This document shows, piece by piece, positions 1 through 14,000 of a stretch of 64,000 bases of DNA. Numbering within the stretch: the first letter of the stretch is position 1; each line of letters begins with the position of its first letter. The position numbers and the translations under genes were made by a program. Below the pieces are notes generated by a model. The model did no database searches and had not been told where the DNA came from. It saw only the letters and a list, made by a program, of their open reading frames with translations. The DNA comes from Nymphaea colorata (Eukaryota > Streptophyta > Magnoliopsida > Nymphaeales > Nymphaeaceae): assembly GCF_008831285.2 (NCBI RefSeq), contig NC_045147.1:17896854-17960853 (forward strand), written 5' to 3'.

Positions 1-2070
1 CGTTACAAGAACTGCTGTGCTATTTTTTGTGGTTAAAGCCAATGTTTTTCCCTTGTTTTATTAGTATCCTTGTGTTGTGCCTACTACTTCTGTCAGGACG
101 CGTTGAAGGTCTTCTCTGTTAAGCAAACGGGATTTTGCTAATTTTGTGCTAGATTAAGGCGCTGCGTTGTTGATTCCTTATTAGATCTCCGCTGATTTTA
201 TCTATGTGCTGCCAATCGTGCCGCCATTAGCCTGCTTGAATGGTTGAAAGCTTTTTCATTAAAATAAACCATGGAATCGGTGGGTAGCATTATATAGGGT
301 CGAACGAGGAACTCCACTTTTACACGGAAGATCATGACAAAGATACGAGGCTTGGTGATCTTAAATCGTGAAATTTGTATTAAATATCTAAAATTCCAAC
401 GTGAGAGCAAATGTGGTTGATAATAAATAACAAACCGTAAGAAAACAATTTTTTTTTAGGTTTGTTTAAAAGCAGGGTATTCCGTTACTTCAACTGAGAG
501 CGTTCCAAGGTACTGACATCGGTTGTGCTTTTGTTAACAATTAAAATCTTGAAAGGAGGTTTTGCTAGTTGAAAGTTGTATGATGCACAAGAGTGTTTGC
601 ATAAAGAAAGGTCTACCGTGTGAAGTTCCGGAGATTCTCCGATCTCCTAATCCGGCAAAGAAGAGCTCTTTGTGAACCACCTTCCTCCTCCTTACTGCCA
701 TGCCATTTCCTTGTAACATATTCTCTCCCGTCATACTAGATCCATTGTCATTAATCTACACAGGGCCATGACAGGATTCCACTACTTAGCCATCACGACT
801 GAAAGTAACCAGGGTAAGTGAGAACAGTAAGGAACTAGCTGTTGCATTGGACTTGATATTGGAGCTAGGTATGCACACCAATCGTTTGATCATTCGTCTC
901 AGCCGCTATTGCTGAATCTCATTCTTATCTTTTTCTTCTCTGTCACTTTTCATTTGTTTTTGGTACCATAGTGTTCTTTAAGCATCTTATGCTATTATAG
1001 TTATTATGCTCGGTAGTTTGTGTGGTCATCACGATAATTAACCGATTTCGTACCCTGAAAGCAACATGAGATTCATTCTTGACAGGTTTGTGAAGTCACA
1101 GCAGTGGCTTCTGCCGAGTAAAGGCGATGCTTGTCATTACGGTCACACCAGTTCCTAACACAGCAATGTAGCACCATGAACAAATCATAAATGCAGGATA
1201 AGTGCAACCTGCACTTTGGCAGAAAAGAAAAGGAATAGCAATGAACACTTTGCCACAAAGGGAACATAAAGGAAGATAAAGAAAAGAAAGTGATGTGGAA
1301 AACGCTTGGAGCCGACGATCATGAGGAACGAGAACGGCCAAGCAAAAGAGATCTCAAGCCAGAAGTTCGGTGAGGCCGCTGGGATTATGGCCAACTCAAT
1401 CGAGTGATGATTTTCTGTTCTTCTTTGTTCTATCTCATCAATCTTAACTATCTTGTCAGCATGTCTGTCTCAAATGCTCCCTCTAGCTTGTGCCGATGGT
1501 TAAATTCAATTTGCAGAAATTCCTTATCATCCGTCTGGTGGTTCTCTGTCTAGTGTCTCCATCTGCTCATGTGTAAGCCGTACTGTTCAAGAAGCTTTAC
1601 ACGAGAAATTGTGTGCCTTGATGCAAGTCTACGGTTCTCTAAAGAAAATGGATGCAGTCTAATGAATTAAATGGACCCAAAAACTTTTTGAATTTTGTAC
1701 ATCAAGTTTGAATCATAATTTACCCAGAATCTCAAAGTGGGCGGTATTGATCAAGGCAAATTCTAAATGTGACATTAAGTCCTGTTATGGTTCTCTTTCT
1801 AAAGGTATCGATGTCTTTGTTATGGTTGTTTTCTGTAATTCCTTGCCTATGTTCAAGCTGATAGCACAAACTACAGGAGTCAAAAATCCCAATTATCGAA
1901 TAAATGAATCTATCGTAGACGTACATGAACATCTAGCACATGATCCCCAAGTCTATTGCATGTTTGATAAATCAATGCCAGAAACCTACAGTTGCATCCT
2001 CTAGAAAATGCTTTGTAACAGTTAACGCTTTGGTTATGGGGTATACCTTCCTGAACTTCAGGAAATCCTA
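1..2070. other. no supported gene
   Basis: I see only short open frames here. A stretch on + near 1290-1410 reads as a 30-40 residue frame ending in a stop, but it has no recognisable domain and no flanking exons that I can join to it, so I do not call it. The base composition is ordinary AT-rich intergenic plant DNA. Confidence 0.5.
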
Positions 2071-2198
2071 AACTGGAAGCAGGACCGCAAATTGCAACAT
2101 TGAAGAACAGAAAGAGGAAGAATATATATATATATATGATGAATCTAGCTTTTCTATACACTAGGGACATCAGATTTGGATCGTTCGGATATGATCCA

Positions 2199-2280
2199 TA
2201 TCACCCATCTCTCTCTCCCTCTCTCCTTCTCCTTCTCCTTCTCTCTCCCCTCTCCCTATCTTCCCTCCCTCTAACTCTCA
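2199..2280. repeat. CT-rich low-complexity tract
   Basis: Pyrimidine-rich run of CTCTCC and CTTCTC words, which produces a spurious Leu/Ser-rich open frame. A small perfect hairpin (CTGCCGG, 6-base loop, CCGGCAG) lies just downstream, near 2318-2337. An (AT)n run follows at 2580-2609. Confidence 0.8.
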
Positions 2281-2577
2281 CAACCTCTCGTCTTGCAAGA
2301 CGAGCTGCCTAGAGATGCTGCCGGGCATCGCCGGCAGGCTGGCAGAATGGCTTCAGGCTCGCGGGCGACGGCAGGAGGACTCCCCTTGCCTGTACTATCA
2401 TGGGTAGAGGAAAGGAGGAGCCCCAGTGGCTCAAAGAGAGTGAAGCAAGATCTGGGCTAGAATCAGACAGCTCAAACTTGATGTCCCCATGTCCATAAAA
2501 TATAGAGTCACCTTTCAGTTTTCCTATGTATATTATAACGGTCATTATATTGATATGCCTCTTTCAACACAGAAGCC

Positions 2578-2615
<38 letters not shown>

Positions 2616-2934
2616 TAAAACCAAGATTATTTCAAAAGATCGACACAGATTTTAATTAGTCCTTCCATACTTTGTGTGTCTAGGGTAACTCATCCGTTGA
2701 CTTCTTTCCATCCCTTGAAAGTGGACCATGTCAGTCAGATTTAATCAGTTTCCCTACCCAATCTTTTTTCTAAGATTCCATAAAAAGGTTTTCCTTTTTG
2801 GGGTGATATGTTTGTATAGATAATTTGGTCATCATCTTCTCAACTTGGGAGCAACATACTCTTCAAACAAGGAACTTCAATATTCCACCCAATGTTAGGC
2901 GCTTGAGACTCTACAAACATATTTAAAGCAAAGC

Positions 2935-3210
2935 AGATTCATGGAGTGGCAAGAATACTTTGCTAGTGCTCCATAAATCTGGTTGAGACCGATTCACGGA
3001 GCATTACCATGAATCTGCCCAGTCTTTAGGTCAAATTCTTGAAATGCTTTGGTCAGATTCATAAAACACTCACAAAGTGATCTGCCTCGGATTCATGAAG
3101 CTCTAGACAAGCATTCCATAAAACTGCATCGATCAGTGGGTCAGATTCATGGAATACTTACAAAGTCTTTGGGGCAGGCTCCTCCAAAGCTCACAAAGTG
3201 TTCAATGCAC
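2935..3210. repeat. degenerate short repeats around CAGATTCATGGA
   Basis: The words CAGATTCATGGA, CAGATTCATAAAAC, GGATTCATGAAGC and CAGATTCATGGAATAC recur, several followed by variants of CTCACAAAGT. Some copies are inverted (CCATGAATCTG). Spacing is irregular, so this looks like an old, diverged tandem or nested repeat. No coding signal. Confidence 0.6.
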
Positions 3211-3345
3211 CCAGATACGTGCATGCACAGTGTAATTTTTTAAATTATTTCTCTTCCATCCATTTGGATCATGTATGAAACAGCTCCTTCAGCAATCTAA
3301 GGCTGTTCTCCTATCTCTAATATCTCAGCGTGCTTCAGCAAGAGC

Positions 3346-3484
3346 GAGGGACTGGCTACCATGAAAACTCAAGCTAGTCATGACTGGTTGCCTACCAGCA
3401 GCCGATGGGCCTAACCAGGGGCTGACTACCTTGAAACTCAAACCAGTAATTGGCTGCCTACCAGCCGCTGGCCTAACTAGGGGA
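3346..3484. repeat. two-copy tandem repeat, about 70 bp
   Basis: Two neighbouring units share the order GACTGGCTACC, TGAAA.CTCAA, GGCTGCCTACCAGC and GGCCTAAC.AGGGG. The second unit is slightly shorter. Non-coding. Confidence 0.8.
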
Positions 3485-3499
3485 GGCAAGCCCCTTTGG

Positions 3500-4141
3500 A
3501 CACATATTAAGAGAGCGATAATCATGCTGTATGCACAACTCAACAAGATATAATGCAGCTGAAGAAGGCAATAAAGTTGTCCTGAAAAATCATCCGGCCA
3601 TGGATAGCATTTGCACTGCCATTTTTATGAAGATTGTGACGGCGACGGAATGCAGGTGTCTCAAAATCTAAAAGAGCAACAAATTAAGAAATCAAATCTG
3701 ACGAAACATTCTTGACAATCCTCCATGTAACAGCTCCTTAACTATATATAGGAGCACAATATGCCGAGCGTTAAAATCTTTCTTCTTTCTTTTTATTTTC
3801 CAACACACACCTGTAGTTTACTTTCAAGGCTTCGTAATGAAAAAGATGCTTCTATAGACTTCTACGTGATCTCACTTTCAAAAGGGTACTCCTCACGTCC
3901 CCTCAAAAAAGGAATAGAAGGGAAAAAAGATGCTTTCAACTACGATAAATGGATCTTTTGCTCGACTCTATCCACGATTCCAACTTTTCTTCTTTTGCTG
4001 CAACTTGCCTTCATCTCTCACTTGAGTTCCCTCGGTAATTCAATTTATTCTCTTCTTCCCAAAAGAATTTCGGAGTTCGTTAAAAGGTCCTCATGAATTT
4101 GACTACTTTGTCAATTATATATATATATATATATATATATA

Positions 4142-4175
<34 letters not shown>

Positions 4176-6485
4176 TGGATGTTCAGGGCCTTCGGCACCA
4201 TAGTTTTACATGGTTGACATGGCCAATGTAACAGATCCCTCACCCCAATAGCGGTTTCTCGAAACATATATTAATGAAAAGAGCATCATTCATCTGACTT
4301 GGACTTGAAACCTCTGGTTGATATTTAAATTGTGTCGCTTGGGCATAAACGAATAAAATTACCAGCTTTAGGCTAATAAAATAAAAAAAAAACTTTCCTG
4401 CGTGTGCATGTGTGTGGACCTTTTTCAGTCGGCTGCCAATTTCTTGTTCTTACTTTTAGAGTTTGGTATACAAGTCATTGATCTTACGAAAAACCATGAA
4501 ATGGAGACTTATCTGTTTTTGCCAATTATCAGTTAGCTAATGAAGATAAGCTACAATGAGATTAAACCAAACCATAAGCATAGAGCTTGCATTGGTGCGG
4601 CCAAGAGCAGGTTCATTTCAGTTTTCTCAAGATGATTGATACGAACCTTTTTATGGTTGTATTTGGGAGCTTTCAAGGAAATGATGACTGATGTCACGAT
4701 TTCCAGAATGGAAAAAACAAACCAAATTAATGCTTTTCGAAAAAATTCTTTATGGTAGGGGGAGATACCCGAAAAGACTGCAGTCTTCCCCCATATTTCT
4801 CTGCCCTTGGGTCCAAAACTATTTAAGGGCATGAGTGGGAAGCAAGACACCCATCAATTAAGCATCGTGCACATGCCTTTTGCATTTTAAAGAAGTAGCG
4901 CCCACAAAAATCGAATTGTTGACGGGGCTTTACTGACCAGCTACCCTATGCCTATGCATTGAGGGGCCAAATGGTTCTTAAAAGACAAACCTAAGTTCGG
5001 GCCCGGTAGGCTTCAAAATGTGAGATTCTGGATGTTGTGAGATGGCTACACTAAAATCCGTTGCCAAAAGCAACAACAACTGTCCTGCACCATAAACTAT
5101 CACTACTGGCAGATAAACTGTTTATACATAATATATGTTTTTTCCGAAAAGTGACCTCGGGCTAGACTGAAAGAAATGCATTCATCACAAAAAACATATC
5201 AAATGATGTTTCTGATGAAATTATAATGCATACATGTACTTTTGAATGATTATTTACAAAAAGTATTTTAGATCAAGTTATTTTAACCAAAAGAGTTTAG
5301 TATTATGATTTATGAACTTTGGATTTCAGTATACATGAATGATGGGTGCAGGAGGGATGAGAATATCTGCCACCCATGTAGTTAGCTTTACTGATAATTC
5401 AAGTGATCTAGGGGTAGGTTAGACCTCACTAGAAGGTAACGTTGCAAACTGTTCCGGAGACAAAACATATTAGAGGTCAAATGTAAATCAGAATCTATGC
5501 ACTAAAAATTAGGGAAATCTTCACACTAGATTCGGACGGCTCCTTGCCACCCTATTACTAAGAAAAATATGACAATAAGGCATGTTAATTCTTTGTCTTG
5601 CCTGTCCAACATGTGGACAAACCCATTCTCTCTCCACGTTCGTTTTCTAACTGTGTTCCTGTATTGAATATGAATGATAATTACGTTAAGTTCCATCATG
5701 AAATTATCAATGTTGACAATGGAATGTGGACTACTGTGAGCTATATCAGTTACATATTGATGTGATCATATATTTGGAATTTTGTTAGTATGCTTGGTAG
5801 CGATGACAGGTAATTACTACTGAGTTGCTAATATCAAGGCATGGAAAAGACGGTTAATTACTTCGAGCAGCCGGTTTAGCCACACTTTTAGGAGACGAGA
5901 TCCTGCACCATCTGTTGCAGAAATGAGCTCTTCTATCTTTATTGACAAACGGTGAGCTACTCGTTCTCCAATTCTTTTGTATTGTTGTCAAACATGTACA
6001 TTTAATACAAGGAATAAGAATACCGTGAGATCAGCACCCATTTCAGCTTCTTATGTTGCCTAGCCGCAAGAGCCTTTATTTGATCGAGTTACCAAGATGA
6101 TTCATGCAGAAGGTGACTTGAACTCAAATATTCAAGCTGGTTTTAATATACCACACAGATAACTTCTGAAAGGCTTAGATCAAATGTGTACAGTTCAGTG
6201 GGGGCATGTAGCATGTTTGGTTGGATTTTGCTTTCAAAAATCCGAAGCTATAAGTTTCCAAAAAAAATCGCAAAAATTGGATGTGGAGATTCACTTTATG
6301 ACATGATCTACAAAGATATTATTAACTTTGGGAACCTTGAAAAAGTCCGTCTATAAATGACTTTTTTGTGATTCTTGTTTTGATGCATACAGTTTTTTTG
6401 ATAATCTGATCCACAACCAAAATCTGCCACACCTAATGTTTGTGTGTGCATACGTGCATGTGAGTGCGTGTGCGCGTGTGTATAA

Positions 6486-6529
<44 letters not shown>

Positions 6530-7690
6530 TAATTGTTCCGTGGTCTTTTGTCAGTGCACATGGTGATCCATTCAGAAGTAAATGGCCGGTGACATTTATC
6601 TTGTTAAGAAATGGCTGACCTTACAATCATATATATGCTTTTATTCACATGCTTCAATAGATCTATTTAGTGTGTTAGTTAATTTTTCACTTAGCTATAT
6701 GTACAGCTTTTGTACATGACAAACTTTGAATACGAGATGACAAAAGATGGTGCTTTGCACCCTAAAACATATTGATATAAGGCTCAAGCTTAATGCAAGA
6801 AAAATTGGAAATAAATCCTACTAAACATTATCCAAATGCCATCTTTGATGACAAATAAGCATTTAAGGAAGGTAACATCAGGTAAATCTTGACCACCTTA
6901 TTCAAGAAAATCTATTTCAATCAAACCTTGCCGCCATGTCTTCAAGGGTTGCAGAGAAGTTGATGGGAGATATAAAATAGGATGAGAAAGAAGATAAAAT
7001 AGGATAAGAAAGAACTCTTTGGGAAAGAGATGGATTTTATTGACAGGAGGTGAGAGCCTCAATTCACACCCAGTTTTTTCTGATGCCGTTCGACGCTTAA
7101 CATCCCTTTTCTTTCCCTGTTACAATTATTTTCTGTAAATACATTTGCTCGCAATAAAGGCAGCGACCCCATCTCAATGCACTTCTTCCAATGCAAGAAT
7201 GGTGCAGTGCTGTAGAATACAGTTTTTGACTTTCATAGAATTGTTGTGCTTATTATCGGGTTCATCGCTAGAACTTCTTTCCGAATAATGGTTCCAGTAT
7301 AAGGGCGTAACCGTGTTTGCTTGCCATTTTTAAAGTAAACCATGTCCTGCAATATCAGTAGATCCCGTTTGGTGTCTTGTCCCAAGGTGAACAAGTCACG
7401 TGAGTTTACAGAATTTGTGTACCTCTTCTCTACCACAAAATTTGAAGAGAATGGGAAAGTCTGATCTCCACCCCCGTCTTTGGTCAATGGTGTCTGTTTT
7501 CTCTGTAACATGCATTGGGGGAGACTGTATGTCGGCAATATCTCAGTAAAAAATTTGTAGCGATGGTAGGGTGCTAAAGAAAGTTCCAACTGCAACCTGT
7601 AAAATCTAATTTTTAAAACTTTTCTCTTTTGTTGGTACCTCTAGGAACACCCCTTTAATCATGTGATCGCATTTTCGTGAATCTAATTCT
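3500..7690. other. gene-poor stretch with microsatellites
   Basis: No gene supported. Open frames of 99-120 codons at 3761-4096 (+), 4551-4850 (-) and 7233-7595 (-) show no domain and no neighbouring exons. Simple repeats are (AT)n then (GA)n at about 4117-4173, and (TG)n then (GA)n at about 6486-6530. A TATA-like ACTATATATAGG near 3740 lies inside a GCTCCT/AGGAGC inverted repeat with no gene behind it. Confidence 0.5.
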
Positions 7691-7781
7691 CTTTCTATCA
7701 TGGGTATATCACAAAACGCCACTTTAGCCGTTAGACTTCCACCTTTTTATGCATTCATCTCCTCTGGTTTTATTCATTCAT

Positions 7782-7811
7782 CTCTTTCTCTCTCTCTCTC
7801 TCTCTCTCTCC
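7782..7811. repeat. (TC)n tract upstream of the RADIALIS-like gene
   Basis: Pure CT/TC dinucleotide run about 100 bases upstream of the TATA box of the gene at 8022. Pyrimidine patches are common in plant core promoters and 5' leaders, so it may belong to the promoter; its role is inference. Confidence 0.8.
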
Positions 7812-7909
7812 ATTTTTTGGACAATTCTTTCTTCATCTTCTTGGGTTTGAGAGAAATTAAGGCACCCCAGTCTCTGTTCTTTCTCAGAGAGGAAAATTCC
7901 CTCCCTTGC

Positions 7910-7917
7910 TATAAATA
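7910..7917 (+). promoter_or_regulatory. TATA box of the RADIALIS-like gene
   Basis: TATAAATA lies 112 bases before the start codon at 8022 and is followed by CCC. This predicts transcription starting near 7940 and a leader of about 80 bases that is CT-rich just before the ATG. Confidence 0.65.
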
Positions 7918-8021
7918 CCCATTACTACAGAAGCCTTTGCCATCATTGAATGATAGCCACCTTCAGTTTCTGAAGTTCCTTTGTTTCCCTTTTGTTATTA
8001 TCCTCCCCCTCTCTCTCCTCA

Positions 8022-8456
8022 ATGGCCTCCCGTTCTGCTACCTCTTCTTGGACTTCGAAGCAGAACAAGTCCTTCGAGAGGGCCTTAGCGGTGTATGACA
8101 AGGAAACTCCCGACCGCTGGAAAAATGTGGCTGCCATGGTTGGAGGCAAGACTGCGGAGGAAGTGAAGCGCCACTATGAGCTCCTCATGGAGGACCTGAG
8201 GTCCATCGAGTCAGGCAATGTGCCCTTCCCTAACTATAGGTCCTCCATTGTCGACAACAGGGGAAGAGCTACTACTGGATTGACAGAAGAGGACTATAGG
8301 TGACTACACTTATCTGCTCAGTCTTCTGTAGCTCGTCTTCTTAAAATGAACATGCACTCAACAATCTTCGTTTTCCTTGCATGCCCAAATTGTTACTTGC
8401 CCTTTTCTCTGCTTTCCTGCAGGTTGCTGATGCATTTGAAGTTGCAGCATCAATGA
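8022..8456 (+). CDS. RL: RADIALIS-like single-repeat MYB/SANT transcription factor
   Basis: Two exons: 8022-8299 and 8423-8456, with a GT-AG intron of 123 bases. The product is 103 residues. One MYB/SANT repeat spans about residues 9-60 (SSWTSKQNK at the first helix, [22 protein letters not shown]), followed by the family's IESG..PFPNYR motif. This is the order and length of RADIALIS-like proteins, small nuclear proteins that regulate development, in part by competing with larger MYB partners. I chose the ATG giving [10 protein letters not shown] because it matches family N-termini; the upstream in-frame extension has no ATG. Exon 2 adds only [10 protein letters not shown], matching the family's basic, Leu-rich tail. 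A stop codon (TGA) begins two bases after the exon 1 end, so a retained intron would give a 93-residue form. A TATA box and a (TC)n tract lie upstream. It stands alone on + with no linked partner. Confidence 0.92.
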
Positions 8457-8599
8457 GGTGTCGATAAAAGGGAAGATATTGTTGTTTCATCATATGTTGA
8501 ATGTAGGTTATCTGCATATGGACTTCTTCCAAGCTGATCAGTGTGCTTTAGTCTATGTAGAATAAGTTTGTGCTTGAATATATCAGAGTGAAAAGTCTC

Positions 8600-9171
8600 T
8601 TCTCCCTTGTTCCATGACTACTTATATCCATGCAGGCACATGAAAGTATATATTAATATATAAAAATGGTATAGAAGAAATGCGGTCATGGATGCCTAGG
8701 AAGTGTAACGGCATTCAATATCATATCTGTAAACTGTGGGTTCACAACAATCTGTAGGCTTGCCGTATAAAGATCGATCAGCTCTCTTTCTTCCTGTCTC
8801 TCTCGCACACATGCACAAACACGCGTCGCAGAATTCTGCATTTAATTCTCCTGCTATTGCAAGAGCAACGTGAGGTGTGTCGCTATGAGGTCACCGTCTT
8901 CGAACTGTCTGAAAGCGTTCATCTCGATGATCCTGGCTCTTGAGATGGATGGACCCGGTAGCACGCTCTTTAATGTTCGTCACTTTCCCTCTTTGTTTCG
9001 TTCTGTAGATTCACCAGACCGCAGTGAGGCTCTTCCTGCAAACCGCAGCCCTGTAAATGGATAAGACGGTGCATGTGATGCAAGATACATAGTCAATCTC
9101 GACCGTCGACAAGACATTACATGCGAAGTAAAATAGTCCACAAAACCTGCTTTCTTAGTTTCTCTTTTGAC

Positions 9172-9237
<66 letters not shown>

Positions 9238-11060
9238 ATGATGACTCTCTAGAGTCATGTCCAGAATCATCCGACCAACCAACCACCACCTTTATACATA
9301 ATGGAGGATTTTACGAGTATCAATTGAACCGAATCAAGTATTTATCCAGAACAGAACTAAACGCCTATTTAAATGCCGACGCATATTGTTTAGCGGTGGA
9401 ATTTCAGCGATACTCCAAATTCGATGTAGTCACTGACTGCCAATGTGATTCAGCAATCCATGTTGGCTGTGATTCGAAGTGCTTGGATCCTCTTTCTTTT
9501 TCCTGCGGTTGAAGTTTGCTCATGTCGCTTAACCAGAGAGAATAATCAAAATGAATTTAGATTATGATGGTCATAGGACCTAAATATGCGTACTGGGATT
9601 CGATAAGCAAGGTTCATCCGACTGAGATAATCCAGTAAGAAATGTTCAGAAGAAAGCTTCAGGGGATCAGATTGGGGATAAAATCTGCTGCTTGCAGCTG
9701 TCATCGCATCCGACAGTCTGGCCTCGGTTTGAACTTTGGTCAAAAGGAAAGCGTCTTCCTTGGCAACGATTCTTCCTAGAGAGACTGATGTCTAGAAACA
9801 AAGATGCAATTCAGACTATGTAATATTTGAAATTCATATTTTACAAGCTACTACAGCCCCTGCTTTGCGATTGATAACTTGAAGCAAAGAAGCAATTCGA
9901 CTACGTAATATGTCAAATTCATATTCTAAATGAGATCTGCAACCTTTTTTATGTTATGAGCATTAGTGATAGTTCATCTTTTAGTAGGTTAGACGACTTG
10001 CATTGAGAGCGTTTGGATGAGTTCGATAATGCAGTTCCCTTTGGAAATGTGTCTGCAAATGATCAGTTTTAATTGGAAGCCAATTTTCTTTCCAACGGCG
10101 CTTTCATTTTTCACGGTGCTTTTTACAAAGTTATTAGGCGATGAACCATATTCATTCAAAGAAACATATTTAGTTGCAAGAGCTTAGTCGACCAGACAAA
10201 GGATTTGGAGTTAGCTTTCAGGTGGGGATGCAAAAGATCTGGCTTTACACAAATTAATTCGTTAGACGGCGTCGTATCGAAAGAGAATTCAGGACAAGTA
10301 AAAATGCCCAGAAAACAAATTCTAAACCGATCTATTTGCAATCCTAATTAAAGGTCAAGGATTCGAACTGACTTAACTGAGGTGCTTCCTTGGCAAGCGT
10401 CCTCTTTCAATCTGCCTAAATTCCAACCAGAAAAAGGATATAAACTCTTCCAATCAGAGGGCTTAACTTAAATAAGAGGGATAAATTTTGCTGAAAATTT
10501 GCCCTTTACTTGGTCCAAAATCGGGGACTTTGTGCTTTTGTACTGCCCATATTTTCGTCAGTCGGTGTATAATGAAAGACCAACTTTTTTTTGACCCTCG
10601 AGTGGTCTAAGTTTTTTTATTTGCCCTCGAAATCCTGCAATTGTTAACTTTTTAACTCAAATGCTTAATTATTCAATCTGAAATCAATTGTCTATTCGTT
10701 CTAATTTTTCAACTGAAAGATGGGATCCATGAACACTACAACTGTTTCGACATAGAAGGCAGGCACTCGCGGGCTTGGAACTGACAATGATGCCTTGACC
10801 TAGTTTCTACTCCGCAATCTGTGATTGCCCGTTGCTCCCACCAGATGACCATATTATATTCGTTACAGTTACGAATTGGGTTTCGTTTCATACCCGGTCC
10901 ACTTACGAACTTCAGGCGACTGTCTGTAGACCGTATCAGACTACGTTTCAAAAGGGATGTCCGTCCTCTCTTATGGTCAATGTGCTCAAAGCGTGCAAGG
11001 AAAGAAAAATTGAACAGGCCATAGTTGGTCGTGGCTTTTTCCTCGTTTCCTCAGTTATTC
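8600..11060. other. intergenic stretch, no gene seen
   Basis: AT-rich DNA between the RADIALIS-like and O-fucosyltransferase-like genes. It holds a perfect (AT)n run at about 9176-9232. Short open frames (under 75 codons) lack domains. The last few hundred bases should contain the promoter and leader of the gene starting at 11069, but I see no convincing TATA box. Confidence 0.55.
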
Positions 11061-11068
11061 ATCTCAGG

Positions 11069-14000
11069 ATGAAAGACGTTAAGCAAATGGTGGTCGGGTT
11101 TCTTTCTTTCGGAATCTTCGTTTTGCTCATCAATATGACCACCAATCGACCACAGTTTGATCCTGAGAGTCTTCCCCTCCCGGTACCTTTTATTGGTTAC
11201 CCTTCTTTTTATTCTTCTCTTTCCTGTTTGTCTACGTTCTTAAGGTTTAGATTTTGTTGTTTTCTGGCTTTCCCCTTTTCTTTTGCTTCTCGCATTCTCT
11301 CTGTGTCGATTTTTTGATGGCCCATTTTCTGTTTTCTGGAAAAATTTTTGAAGAGTGTGAATGAGTCCAGTACGGTTGGCGACGGTGTTGTGGTGAACAA
11401 AGTAAGTAGGGAGAAGCAGCGGCGATTATGGGGTGAGCCTGGACCTTTTCTCCAGCCCTGCTGGGAAGAGCGTTTGACGGGTTAGTTACTCTTTTGCTCA
11501 ATAATTAGCTGCAGGGCAATCCCCTTCTTTCGTTTTCCTTGCCTCATGGTATATATCCATTCCCTGATGATTGATTCTGGCTTTTGTTTCTTTTTATGAG
11601 TTTTCTACTTTGTACATTTTGCCACTTAAATGATTGGTCATGGTAATGCACCTATATTTTTCTTCTTTCTCTTTATTTTAAATGCGCGTAAGTAGCACTT
11701 TTTTCCTTTCTTCTTTCAACCAGAAAAATGGACGGTTGGTCGTTGTTTTGGTTTTGCAAATTGAAGCTAGTTCCTTCCACGATCGAGTCTTGCATAACGA
11801 AACTTCTTTTTTCTGGACGATTATATGAGCTTGTTTTGGTATGCGGTTGCCTTTCTTTGGATCTCACAGGAGATAAAACCGAAAAAGAAAAAAAAAATGT
11901 ATTCTAGGCTTGGGGTAGAATTGCATGCCACTTCTGATAGCTGGATGGGCTTTTTCGTATAGTGAGTTTGATTGTAGAACTTGCATTGATTGCTGCAAAT
12001 TTTGAGCCGTTTCCCAGTGGTTGCACAGCAAAATTTAAGTGTAGCATAAGAAGATTTCTTTGGTAGAGATATGGTGCACAGTTCTGCGTTTGGAGAAAGA
12101 AATCCTCCTTCAAGTAAAGCTTTTCCAAAGTTTGCCTTTTTTTTTTTTTGAAGTACTGATCGGATAAGCAGCAATTCCACAAAGACAATGTGAATCTGAA
12201 ATATTCGTCCTTTTCATGGAACAGCTTTCCTAGCCAACTCTACTAATCATGCAATGCTCATTCAGTTGCTGATACCATTATGCATTATGTAGTTTGAAGC
12301 TCTATGATGATGCAATCATGAAATGCTCATCATGTCAGCACATTGTTTAGGTATTGAATTCAATGTGGAATTCTTGGACTTGAAACAAAATTGTTCTCGA
12401 GGTAAAGGAACTGGTGGATCAAAATGTAGGAGCTCAAAACATAACTGAAGCCCATTGAAAGCTGAACAAAATTAATATGTTATCTCAATTACATTACACA
12501 CCTTTTTTGTTCTCATTTGATGGTAGATATGAGGTGAGATCTACCCAGTGAGTCTGTTTGTACGTCCCACACATAGTTTCCAGCTTATTTTCTGTGATCC
12601 TATCCCCATCAGTGGAGCTCATACTGAAAACTTCACAAAAGGGCCTCATGCCAGTGCATGCAGCTGTATCCATGCGAGATCAACTGCATGCTGTCAAATT
12701 TTTAAGTGCTTCTTTGTTTTGGTGGAATCTGTCATCGTTTAAGGCAATATCTAGTTTTCTGAACTCTGAACCATGTAAATATGACGGAATGTGCCATTGG
12801 CTAAATTTTTGGTTAATGGGATTGCTTCGTTAGGGATTTAAACCTCTGCATACTGCAGTCTGGCTTTTCCCGCCTTCCTCAGTTGTTTGGCTGTGTTCAT
12901 TTCCTCTTGATGGTCCATAAATGCTAAAACTGAAGTTTCAATTGGAATTCTGAGTTTAACATCCTGAAAGATTGAGTTTCTAGCGTATGGGTCCTCAATT
13001 CATTTTGATTTTCTATCTGCAGTGCTGAAAGAGAGACCTTGGGGCTATATTGGTGTTGTACTTTCAAATGGGCCACAGTACCATCATATTCAGGTATAAA
13101 CTTGATTTTGGTACGCAACCTCTTTTGTCAATAGCAAACAATCTAGCAATGAGCATGGGCCCCATAAACCAGCTTGGTTGGTTTGTAAGCTTCAAAAAGT
13201 GTTAGACATGCTGAAGTCAGTAGGTTTTCAGTAGTGTTAAGCTGGAATCACGTTAGAGTCTTTGTAGTTATGTTGACTCTTCAGTCTGAAGTCGGGTTAG
13301 TGGGTCATTTAGATGGACCCTCTCTGCGGGTTGGGTCATGGTAACAGGTAGGTATCCCACCTCAGCATACACTTTGTATAAATTGAGCAGGGATTAAACC
13401 CTAAAGGAGAATGAGATTTACCCTGTTTAGTGAAGGCTGGGCTTTCATTAAGGCTGTGTGTGTGAGTTTGTGTTAGCTTGGGAAGTTAACAAAAAGGCAG
13501 ATGGTTGTTTCTTTCTATTTGTTTATCTGCTTCTTCATTTGTGCCTTAGTTGAAATTGTATGTTAAATATACTACTATCTAAGAAATACCAAATGAAAGT
13601 GCAACAGTCTTAACTTTGTAACAATTATTTTCTTTTCATGTTGGAAAAACTTTAACTTTTAATAAAATGCCTCTAGTCATGCCTTTTCTTTAAGAAATTT
13701 TTATTTGATCTTACTGCATGTTGTCTTTTTCTTTTTGGATCTAGATATGCATCTCCAAAATGACATCACATTTATTTTGGTCATTTGGTATATCACAAAT
13801 GCTACTAATATGAACATGTTTTGTAGAGATTGGTTACATCTTTATGCCCTATGGCTGATTAAATGTTCGCTGCTGTGATGTAAATGATTATAATCTGTCA
13901 GTTTACTGTCTATGGGAAGTGTAACTTCCTCATTATTATTCATTTCTTCAGGACAAAGCAATTATTCTGACTATTAGTACATCTTTTACTTGAAGATTTT

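Noticed and set aside
1290..1412. Possible terminal exon on + ending near 1405
   Set aside because: The peptide looks gene-like but has no identifiable family, and I could not find joining exons.
4551..4850. 99-codon open frame on -
   Set aside because: No recognisable motif and unremarkable composition; likely chance.
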